Source: CAZMGV01 sp964565925
GTDB taxonomy: Bacteria > JAGRBM01 > JAHCIT01
Length of the DNA stretch: 64,000 nucleotides
NCBI GenBank assembly: GCA_964565925.1
Contig: CAZMGV010000010.1
Location: forward strand, 62,001 to 126,000
Reading direction: 5' to 3'
The notes beneath the pieces are model-generated. The model was not told where the DNA came from, did no database searches, and saw only the letters and a list, made by a program, of their open reading frames with translations. The translations under genes and the position numbers were made by a program. Numbering within the stretch: position 1 is the stretch's first letter; every line of letters begins with the position of its first letter. Of the stretch, positions 17,801-25,203 are shown piece by piece.

Positions 17801-20800
17801 CCCACATTTACGATCAACGTGGGACCCGCTACGACCGAGGCACCATGGGGATTTACGGCGAAGAGAGAAATCCAGCTTGGCGATGCCTACCAGAGCTGGA
17901 TTTACGAAGCCAAGGGAGATTCGGCGAAGGCGCTTCTCTACGGTGAAAAGACGCTTGAAGCGAAACCTGATCCCAAGGATACCGATTCCCTGAGAAAGCG
18001 GGCTGTCGTTCTTACCCAGCTGGCCCGGCTTGAATGGGAAGCCGGCAACTCCGCCAAAGCCCGCAACTATCTTGCCGAAGCCTACCAGATCACCTCTTCA
18101 ACACAGGACCTGCGGGGGCAAACAGTCGTGCTGGGCGCCCTGATGGAGCACGGGCTGCTGGACCCGGCCACCTCCGACAAAGATCTCAAAGGGTTTGTCC
18201 GCGACTCGGAAGCAATTGTTCCTGAACTGGAAAACCGCCTGATGCGCAGGATACCGGTGAATCTGCCGGCACTGGCTCAACTGCTCGACCTGCGCGCCAT
18301 GATACGTCTCAAACTGCTGGAGGCCGGGGCAGGGCACCTGGATGCATTCCTACCCCTGCGGGATTTCGTCCGCGCCCGTAAAATACGGTCCCTGTCAGAG
18401 CGGGAAACCGGCGTCTCGACCCTGAAAGAACGGCTCATCGGCTATCTGAATGAAGCGCGAGCTGCCCACGCCGCCGGGCTCGGGACGGGCATCGAGGATT
18501 CTCTCGAAGAGTTCGCGGAGACTGCCCAGAACTACCGGATTGCAGACGGCCCGCTCTGGGACACCGCTTTGCGCTGCGACCTGGAAGGCAGCGAGAAGGA
18601 TTGCCTGCGGTTTCTGGAGCTGGCGGACACCTACAGCCCGCGAGTTCCCTCGTTCCTTGGCGACAGCACGCGACGGTTATACCTCAATGGCCTGCTCAAG
18701 CGGCTGGCCGCATTCTGGACCAGACGGTTCACGGAAACCCGGGATTCGAAATATCTGGAACTGGCCGTGGAAACAGGCGAACGAAGCCGCCGCGTCGATG
18801 TCCTCTGGACCCTTGACGGGCCTATCGCCGCCCCCGGACGCGCCCGGGACCGGGATCTGTTCGCCCGTCTGGAAGCATCAATCAACGAGTGGAACAGCGC
18901 CGTCCGGGCGCTTCAGGAGATTCCGGAAGCCGCAGCCACTGGAAACGATCAGGGGAAGTTCCGCGAACTGCAGAAGAAGGCCGACGAACAGCGGAAAACC
19001 TATCTGTCGGTCCTGAAAGAGATCACCGACCACAGCCCCGAGCTGGGTTATCTGCTGGTAATCAAACCGCCCACGGTCTCCGATCTCCAGTACGACCTGA
19101 AAGACGGCGAAACCGTCGTCATCACCGGTTCCGGTTCCGACCAGTTTACCATAGCAACGGAGCGTGAACTTGTGCTGATCCCGGCCGGCGATCTTCCCGC
19201 CCGGCTGAAGAATGCAAAGCGTATCCACTGGATCTCTCCGGACGCGCCGCCAGTCATTGCCGTGACCAGCCGGTACGTCTCCATGAGTCATTATATGACC
19301 GCGCTTGTCCGGCGGAATATCAACAAGCGCCGGGCGCTGCTGGTTTCGGACGCGGCCCTGAAAGACGACAATACTCCCGCAGGCAAGATGCTCCAGTCGA
19401 AGCTGGAATCCCTTTCATCCGCTATCCCCGGAATCCGCGGATTTTTCTATGACGACAACGGTCCTGACAGTTTCGTGCAGGACACGTCCAACCTCGCCAG
19501 CCAGTATCATTTCGTTCACATCCTCTCGCCGGTTTCGGGGTCGGGCCGGAGCCTCTCCATCGGATTATCGGGCGGGAAACTCCCGGTCGGGAAACTGAGC
19601 GCACTGTCAGGTGAACCTCATCTGTGGGTAGTCAGCGATTTCGAGCCGGCAACCGCGACCGACCGGATGGTCTTTATCGAGATGGCGACCTACGCCGGAA
19701 CGCCTGCGTTGATACTGGGCCACGGGCAACCGGCAACCGATGAAACCGCCGCATGGCAAGGTTTCTACCGGGAGGCTATCCGGTGGCAGGCGCCTGCCAC
19801 CGCGTCCGTCTGGAACCAGGCAAAAGAGAAAACCCCCGCACTCTCACGTTTCGACTATTGGGGCTATCCGGGCCTCGACACTGCCGAACTGAACGGTTTT
19901 GCGTCCACCACGCTCAATGAGCTCGCCAATCAGGCAGCCTCGCAGGCGGCCGCCAGAAACTGGCCCGATGCCGCTCTCGCCGCCGAACGGGCGGTGACCA
20001 CCATGGACGTCATCGGTGTCGATCCCCGGTTACTGGCACAGATGCTGAATGCCGCGGTCTACTCACTGAAACAACTGCAGGCATGGGACCGCGCCGCAGC
20101 GTACGAAGACCGTTTGGCAAAGCTGTACGAGGAAGCCGGTGCCCATGCCCAGTCCGCGCAGGCTCTCTATTTTGCAGGGCAGGACTACCTGCGGGCCGGC
20201 CGTTTCGATGACGCCTTCGACCGTTTCGACGACGCCCTTCGGGCTGTATCCGGGAATCCCCAAATGACCATGGTGATCGAATCCGAACGGGCGCGCGGAC
20301 TCGGATTGGCCGGGCGGGGCGAGGATTCGGTGCGTTCCTATTCGAGCGCCATCCGGAGCGCCGTCGCTGCCGGGGACGATGGCTCCAAGGCGGAACTGCT
20401 CTTTAACCGGGGGCGCGTCCGGTACGAATCGGTCAGGGACTACACCGGCGCATTCGAAGATCTCCAGGCCTCGACCGCGCTGCTGGAGCCGGCGCTGGTA
20501 AAATCGAAATCGGCCAGACCGCCGGTACCGGACCAGATCGCGCTTCTGGCTTCGTCGATTTCCCGCAACCGGATGACTCTGGCCCTCGTCGAGATGGCAC
20601 GTGGCAACTACCGGACGGCGGAATCGTCGCTGGCCGGACTGGCGGCGGATGCCGCAAAGGCAGGCAATAGCGACCTTGCCATTCAGGCCCGCCTCTACCG
20701 GGCGTCCGCGCTCAGAAGCCTGTCCCGCCCGGACGAAGCGCTGTCCCTCATCTCGGCCTATCTGCGGACCGACTGCTCCGGTCCGGCGGTCGATATGAAT

Positions 20801-22660
20801 ACCGGAGCCGCAGCGGACATTTTCAATCTCGCCGGACTGCTCTACTGGTCGCTGGGGCGGGAAGAGATTTCCGCCGACTGCTCCCGCACAGCGTTGCGGC
20901 TCGCCCGCACCAGTACGGATCCCGCCCGCATCTCCGCCACGCTCGTAAATCTCGGCACCAGCCTTAGGATCCTTCGAAAACTGTCCGAAGCGAAGGAAAT
21001 CTTCGACGAAGCCCTGCAGACCGCCCGTAAACGGTCGGATCCGGAGATGGCCGTCGCGGTCCTCATGCAGCAGGCGCTTCTGGAGCAGGCGGTGTCTGAA
21101 CAGAGCAGTCCCGGTGCCGCCGAAAAAATCCTCGCGGACGGAATCGATCTGGCCTCAAAGAACGGACTGCAACGACAGGCGCTGGAGTTACGCTGGATCC
21201 GGGCCCGTATGCGGAAGCAGGACGACAGGGAGCTGGCCAGCCTCTGGGCAGACGTCCGTGCCTCTGGAGATTCCGGACTGATCGCCCGCGTGAGAATGCT
21301 GGATTTCTCCAGTACGGAAGGAACGGAAGTACAGTCCCCCAGGCCCGAAAGCATTGTCGAGGCCGCTGGACTATGGCTCGCCGAGCCGCCGTCCGCACCG
21401 GCCCGTGAAATCCGCGCAGGACTGGAAGCGGACAAGGCCGGATTGTTCCGCCGGGCAGTCAGGGAGATTTCCCGCGACGATCCGGCCAAGGCACTCGCGT
21501 TCTGGGAACGCTGCCGCCTGAAACTTCTGCGCGACCGGATGTGGGACACGGGCCTTACACGGCGGACCCTTGAGCCGGTTCACTTTCCGGACGGGCGTCC
21601 GGGTGCGGCCGTCTATGACGAGTTTGCCGAAGCGGCCGCCTCGGGGCGTCCAGCGCCGGTAATGCCGCTCAAGGAAAGCCAGTTCTGGACGGGACTTCTG
21701 TCGGACCGCAATCTCGCGCTGCCGGAGGCGTCGCCCGGTTCCGTCCTTGTCGCCGCCATCACGAGCCAAGATACGAATGAAATACTCTGGTGGCTTCGTG
21801 ACGGCACCGATCTGAAGTTCACGGCAGTCGCCCTGAAACCGGGGGAACTGACTCGCCGGGTCGAATCGCTCACCGAAATTGTCCGCTCGCAGGGACGCTA
21901 TGAGGCCGAACTGAGCGGACTGCTCGATTCGCTTATTCCGAAAGAGATCAGGGAGCGGATCGCCGGACTGAAGGACGGCCAGACCGTGCACTGGATACCG
22001 GACGGTATCCTCGAACAGCTACCGTTCGCGCTAGTCAGCGCCCGCGTCCGGCCGGACGGCAGTTATGCGCCGGGACCAGTCGTTCAGGAACAATCCCTAA
22101 TTTCCGAGCCAGTTCCCGAATCAACCAGGCTGCCGGCCGCGGCCGGATCTGTCATCGGAGCGCGGGCACCGCGACTGCGGGCCGGATTCGGTGTCGATAT
22201 AGACGGCGACGGGCGGGCATCGTTCTACGGGCCGGAACACGACGCGCTCGACCTGCTGGAGAGCCGCGACGGCTGGAAACACTGTGCAGGTGAACTCAGC
22301 AGCCCGGCCCATTCGCCGGCGGGGATTACGTGCGCCGGGATTCAGCTCACCGACCTGCCGGTCACGGGGTTCAGTGCGAGTCTGGCCGACGGGGGCCGGA
22401 TACCGGACAACCTCGATATTCTGGCCTACCGTCTGCCGGCCCTGGCCAAAGGTTATCCGGTCCCGTGGCTGCTGCCGGTCTGGCGGCGGGGGACGGCCGG
22501 AGCCCAGTATCTGGTGCGATTCCACAGCCTGCTGGGCCAGAAACGGGCCCCGGCGCAAGCGATATTGCAGGTATCCGGCGAGCTGGATTCAGCCTACGGA
22601 CACCCGTTCGTCTGGGCTGGTTACCGCCTGTTCGGAAGAATTGCCTCCCCGGCGGAATGA
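14882..22660 (+). CDS. Giant lipoprotein: TolB-like propeller, TPR arrays and two degenerate CHAT-like domains
   Basis: A 2592-aa lipoprotein (lipobox LAAC, Cys21; GTG start overlapping the previous stop). Residues about 55-330 form a TolB/WD40-like beta-propeller with repeated SPDGKRVAF-type strands and a calcium-loop-like DTNADGVIDVND at 260-271. TPR-type helices fill about 360-1330. Residues about 1400-1650 resemble a CHAT caspase-like domain, but the expected catalytic His and Cys positions read as HILSP (1546-1550) and VVSDF (1583-1587). More TPRs span about 1690-2180. A second CHAT-like domain (about 2240-2590) has the family IPDGILEQLPFAL and GHPFVWAGYRLFG blocks; a histidine remains at 2477, but the expected Cys is Ser in FSAS (2497-2500). 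Another DIDGDG loop is at 2439. Likely a periplasmic scaffold or pseudoprotease; role unknown. Confidence 0.8.
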   Translation: MSRAITRTLFVLILAGQLAACANSPRYPGLGIGGRNTRPASMRDYLNPPFVPVSVHFQGDFDPALSRNGRRLVFTSGRSGNWDLWSIDLARRDAPEQLTTHSAADFAPAVSPDGKRVAFISRRNDAKGDLAFIDLEPGESGFSIPALQEFSVEEDPAWIDDKAIIVSRVRQGKRFLSVYNLRTGNFEDTDITDASQPDVSPNGRWAIFARRTNNHTQIELAPVTGLHIGKPQRLTTLPYQEAMAVFGGNGQIYIAAYADDTNADGVIDVNDKTTLWTAGFDPGTGMAGTDYQALTSSDSVATLPAATETSLIMTSDRSGQLNLWALNLGTTPDFTGQDPAKSARDLPDLAERLLAYRRIVPCIFGNEASRAALYYRADELLEAGNWGQAQPALDRVTRGSVNDYWSRRAQILSISLDQQIMLATGLTLDDPDAAAAYQNNLEALRSRAGNENLERDLRAFALVEAGKIQAAYRKSIDALETFKQAEAEFRDVPAASAEAALEKARIFSELGDRSAATVLLRKIIVDYGSENSVISAAARQAINLASGLYVSSEDRIASLRRLANSAPDYLKARISLEATTIYLGAGDLAAARAELASSVQAVRSAPEIQRDWTSLYIQLLSLSGDESLLDDNMLPYLQANETSRRKLVDALLLLAEKSRSDGDPVRASRILTLAIRIDPDCPEARYGAWSLAGVKAPPSASSAFPAATDPVTGKYTEALQAWRKDRTARGANKAIAIVDDGLALQFDRPELHQLRGYLSHALEQFLILDNASYSKRQDKAYLESAIESYQTALVYARQSRQSERIRELNLSLALAFLDFPSPNYRLAAEFMDEYFKGSGYPADPRRALIIADRRARILFQVERYDEAAEAARRGIEQARKLGDGKYELALQEYMGLILESAGRHTEAVTAYQAALDASPSAAGNQNLYLIYRSKAVSEFRAGDSDKALGSLEAWDKEVSRNRGHIDRRAKRSPPTFTINVGPATTEAPWGFTAKREIQLGDAYQSWIYEAKGDSAKALLYGEKTLEAKPDPKDTDSLRKRAVVLTQLARLEWEAGNSAKARNYLAEAYQITSSTQDLRGQTVVLGALMEHGLLDPATSDKDLKGFVRDSEAIVPELENRLMRRIPVNLPALAQLLDLRAMIRLKLLEAGAGHLDAFLPLRDFVRARKIRSLSERETGVSTLKERLIGYLNEARAAHAAGLGTGIEDSLEEFAETAQNYRIADGPLWDTALRCDLEGSEKDCLRFLELADTYSPRVPSFLGDSTRRLYLNGLLKRLAAFWTRRFTETRDSKYLELAVETGERSRRVDVLWTLDGPIAAPGRARDRDLFARLEASINEWNSAVRALQEIPEAAATGNDQGKFRELQKKADEQRKTYLSVLKEITDHSPELGYLLVIKPPTVSDLQYDLKDGETVVITGSGSDQFTIATERELVLIPAGDLPARLKNAKRIHWISPDAPPVIAVTSRYVSMSHYMTALVRRNINKRRALLVSDAALKDDNTPAGKMLQSKLESLSSAIPGIRGFFYDDNGPDSFVQDTSNLASQYHFVHILSPVSGSGRSLSIGLSGGKLPVGKLSALSGEPHLWVVSDFEPATATDRMVFIEMATYAGTPALILGHGQPATDETAAWQGFYREAIRWQAPATASVWNQAKEKTPALSRFDYWGYPGLDTAELNGFASTTLNELANQAASQAAARNWPDAALAAERAVTTMDVIGVDPRLLAQMLNAAVYSLKQLQAWDRAAAYEDRLAKLYEEAGAHAQSAQALYFAGQDYLRAGRFDDAFDRFDDALRAVSGNPQMTMVIESERARGLGLAGRGEDSVRSYSSAIRSAVAAGDDGSKAELLFNRGRVRYESVRDYTGAFEDLQASTALLEPALVKSKSARPPVPDQIALLASSISRNRMTLALVEMARGNYRTAESSLAGLAADAAKAGNSDLAIQARLYRASALRSLSRPDEALSLISAYLRTDCSGPAVDMNTGAAADIFNLAGLLYWSLGREEISADCSRTALRLARTSTDPARISATLVNLGTSLRILRKLSEAKEIFDEALQTARKRSDPEMAVAVLMQQALLEQAVSEQSSPGAAEKILADGIDLASKNGLQRQALELRWIRARMRKQDDRELASLWADVRASGDSGLIARVRMLDFSSTEGTEVQSPRPESIVEAAGLWLAEPPSAPAREIRAGLEADKAGLFRRAVREISRDDPAKALAFWERCRLKLLRDRMWDTGLTRRTLEPVHFPDGRPGAAVYDEFAEAAASGRPAPVMPLKESQFWTGLLSDRNLALPEASPGSVLVAAITSQDTNEILWWLRDGTDLKFTAVALKPGELTRRVESLTEIVRSQGRYEAELSGLLDSLIPKEIRERIAGLKDGQTVHWIPDGILEQLPFALVSARVRPDGSYAPGPVVQEQSLISEPVPESTRLPAAAGSVIGARAPRLRAGFGVDIDGDGRASFYGPEHDALDLLESRDGWKHCAGELSSPAHSPAGITCAGIQLTDLPVTGFSASLADGGRIPDNLDILAYRLPALAKGYPVPWLLPVWRRGTAGAQYLVRFHSLLGQKRAPAQAILQVSGELDSAYGHPFVWAGYRLFGRIASPAE

Positions 22661-22769
22661 TGTAACGTGGATCACCGATTACCGTTGTGGCCTGATGTGA
22701 AATGGACCAGAACCGCCGGCCGCGACATGAACAGCGGTAAATGCGGATTCCACGGGAGATGACCTGATC

Positions 22770-23522
22770 ATGCAGACAAGGGATCTGTTCAAAACGGGAC
22801 TTTCGGCCGCGGTGGCCGCCACTCTGACCTTTTGGAGCCTGTCCATGGCCGGCGATGCTCCGCCTGCCGCGCCCCGGCCCGACGACAAGGGCGTCGTCAC
22901 CTATGTGAAGGGCGAAACACAGAAGAAGACAGCGGCCAGCGACTGGGCCCCCGTGCCTGAAAAATCCACGGTCGATTCGGGCGACACGATGCAGACCAAG
23001 CGCAAGTCACGCGCCGAAGTGGCGATCGAAACGGGCAAGACCGTCCGCCTCGACGAAAACACCATCGTCGACCTCGTGAAACTCCTTGAGCAGGAACAGC
23101 AGAAGCGCGAAGTCCAGCTTGACGTGAAAGAGGGTCAGGTGTGGGCGTCTATCTCGACGCTCGGCGCCAAGGATGACTTCAAGATCAACTCGCCGTTCGC
23201 TGGCGCCGCCGTGCGCGGCACGGTATTCAACTACGCCGTCACGGGCGACAACCTGAAACTCGACGTATTCAAGGGCGCGGTGGAAATCTACAACCCGTTC
23301 AAGCCGGTGGAGATGCCCAAGCCCGGCCAACTGATTATCGCCCCGCACGACGTGCAGGGACCGCGCGACATCGCCCGCGAGGAGTGGACCAAGCTGCTCA
23401 TCCAGAGCCGCCAGTCGGTCACCGTCGGCGGGCAGGGCGCAGCCGCCCCGGCGATCTCGCCCGTGACGCAGCAGACCCTCGACAGCGAATGGGTGAAGTG
23501 GAACCAGGGGCGCGATCAGTAA
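22770..23522 (+). CDS. Secreted FecR-domain protein B
   Basis: The 250-aa product has a signal peptide or N-terminal membrane segment (about 10-27). A FecR-type beta domain spans about 40-180: KSRAEVAIETGKTVRLDENT, then INSPFAGAAVRGTVFNYAV, then VEIYNPFKPVE. The C-terminal block DVQGPRDIAREEWTKLL matches that of FecR protein A at 9604-10461, so the two are paralogues that bracket the AsmA-like and giant lipoprotein genes. No sigma factor or TonB-dependent receptor is adjacent. A 109-bp gap separates it from the giant gene, with nothing clear in it apart from the Shine-Dalgarno region (GGGAG). Confidence 0.78.
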   Translation: MQTRDLFKTGLSAAVAATLTFWSLSMAGDAPPAAPRPDDKGVVTYVKGETQKKTAASDWAPVPEKSTVDSGDTMQTKRKSRAEVAIETGKTVRLDENTIVDLVKLLEQEQQKREVQLDVKEGQVWASISTLGAKDDFKINSPFAGAAVRGTVFNYAVTGDNLKLDVFKGAVEIYNPFKPVEMPKPGQLIIAPHDVQGPRDIAREEWTKLLIQSRQSVTVGGQGAAAPAISPVTQQTLDSEWVKWNQGRDQ

Positions 23523-23537
23523 GCAGCTAAAGGCCCG

Positions 23538-24152
23538 CTATTTCGTCTTTTCAACGTCAAAGTGCTCGGCGACAACATATGAATCGTCAAACATAATTGC
23601 ATATAGCTGAGGCCCCTCGTTTTTTATTTCAGTTGCGTCGAGAATTGAAACCTCTAATCCATAACGCTGGCAAACCTTACCGTATTCGAGCATCAACGGT
23701 TCGGGACCAGCCGCCAACAATCCGTATGGATATAGCAACCGGTCAGCTAGGCTCACATTCCGATTTAAGTGCAATCCAGATTTCAATTGCCCATTTGTGG
23801 ATCGCTGATGCGCTACAAGAATTTCCGATTCGAACTTGAATTTATCGGTAGGCTGTCCGGAAAAATATAGCGATTTCGTAGGCTTCGAATAAGGCCACAA
23901 AACTGGTGAGTCAGTCGAAAGTTCGATTCGCGAGTAGCCACCACTGTGGAATAAAAAATCCCGCACCCCATCGCAACGTAATTCCCACGAACTTATCTGT
24001 TTTTCTTCGGAAAGATGTGGCGCGTGGGTGAGGAGCTGAAGCGTCAGTCTCCTTTTTTCATTCTGAAGTGCCTGAAGAAAATATTGGCCTCCATACTCGA
24101 TGAACTCGTCATCACATAGGTTGAGAAGTTCATCGATCATATCGAGGGTCAT
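23538..24152 (-). CDS. AT-rich orphan protein of unknown function
   Basis: No family recognised. The 204-aa soluble-looking product has no signal peptide or membrane helix. It begins MTLDMIDELLNLCDDEF and ends AEHFDVEKTK, with many aromatic and acidic residues in the second half. Its DNA is visibly richer in A and T than both neighbours, with different codon use, which suggests recent acquisition. It is squeezed between the convergent FecR gene (15-bp gap) and gpsA (10-bp gap, same strand), so it probably rides on the gspE-gpsA transcript. An immunity-type or addiction role would fit an isolated AT-rich cargo gene, but nothing in the sequence shows it. Confidence 0.65.
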   Translation of the reverse strand: MTLDMIDELLNLCDDEFIEYGGQYFLQALQNEKRRLTLQLLTHAPHLSEEKQISSWELRCDGVRDFLFHSGGYSRIELSTDSPVLWPYSKPTKSLYFSGQPTDKFKFESEILVAHQRSTNGQLKSGLHLNRNVSLADRLLYPYGLLAAGPEPLMLEYGKVCQRYGLEVSILDATEIKNEGPQLYAIMFDDSYVVAEHFDVEKTK

Positions 24153-24162
24153 TTAGCCGCCA

Positions 24163-25203
24163 TCACCCGCTCGTCAGGTAGTCCAGTTCCGCTTTGAGTT
24201 CGCGGGTCATGATGTCCTGGATGGCCTGCCGGATCGATTTCCCTTCGTGAAGAACCTGATAGACCTGCTCCATGATGGGCAGTTCGACGCCTTCTCTCCG
24301 GGCCAGCATATAGGCCGAGCGCGACGTTTCGACCCCTTCCGCAACCTGATCCATGCCTTTCAGGATTTCCTGCACGGTTTCGCCCTTGCCGAGTCTCAGG
24401 CCGACACTCCGGTTGCGGGAGAGGGCGCCTGTGCAGGTGAGGATGAGATCACCCATGCCGGTAAGACCGGCAAAAGTGAGGGGGTTCGCACCGCGTTTGA
24501 TCCCGAGCCGGGTCATTTCGGCGATACCGCGCGTGATGAGCGCTGCCTGTATGTTATTGCCGGCACCGATGCCTTCGAGCGCGCCGGCGGCGATGGCAAT
24601 GACGTTCTTGAGCGCACCGCCCAGTTCCACACCGACTACGTCGTAACTCGTATAGACCCGGAAATATTCGGCATGGAACCAGTGCTGGACGACCCGGGCA
24701 ACGCGAGGGTTTTCTCCGGCTACGGTGACGGCCGTGGGCATCCCCTTGGCCACTTCGAGGGCGAAGCTTGGCCCGGAGATAAAACAGAGCCGGCCGTGGC
24801 GTTCGAACGGAAGAACATCCTGCATCATCTCGCTCATGGTCATGAGCGTGCCGGTTTCAATACCCTTGGAAGCGACCACGACGATTGCATCGGGAGCCAG
24901 ATGGTCGCGGAACTTTTCAAAGACACCCCGGGTAAACTGGCTGGGGACGGCGCCCACGACCATGGAAGCCCCTGTCACGGCCTCTTTCAGGTCGCCGGTG
25001 GCCTGCACCCCGGGGTGGATTTTCACGCCCTTCAGATACCGGGTCGTATGAGCGCTGTTGAGGGTCTCGACGACATCCTTGTCGCGGCCCCATATCCGGA
25101 CGGGATAACCTTTCACGGCGAGCAGATGGGCCAGCGCGGTCCCCCAGGAACCGGCACCAACAACTGCTATGGAACGGGGCTGGGGGATATCAGACGGTGG
25201 CAC
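24163..25203 (-). CDS. gpsA: Glycerol-3-phosphate dehydrogenase [NAD(P)+]
   Basis: Reduces dihydroxyacetone phosphate to sn-glycerol 3-phosphate for phospholipid synthesis; cytoplasmic. The 346-aa length is normal. The N-terminal Rossmann motif VGAGSWGTALAHLLA is at about 13-27, the loop VGAVPSQFTRGVF at about 82-94, the catalytic-lysine region GGALKNVIAIAAG at about 198-210, and the conserved GLTGMGDLILTCTG block at about 246-259. The start overlaps the upstream gspE/pilB gene by 14 bp, indicating an operon. Confidence 0.96.
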   Translation of the reverse strand: MPPSDIPQPRSIAVVGAGSWGTALAHLLAVKGYPVRIWGRDKDVVETLNSAHTTRYLKGVKIHPGVQATGDLKEAVTGASMVVGAVPSQFTRGVFEKFRDHLAPDAIVVVASKGIETGTLMTMSEMMQDVLPFERHGRLCFISGPSFALEVAKGMPTAVTVAGENPRVARVVQHWFHAEYFRVYTSYDVVGVELGGALKNVIAIAAGALEGIGAGNNIQAALITRGIAEMTRLGIKRGANPLTFAGLTGMGDLILTCTGALSRNRSVGLRLGKGETVQEILKGMDQVAEGVETSRSAYMLARREGVELPIMEQVYQVLHEGKSIRQAIQDIMTRELKAELDYLTSG

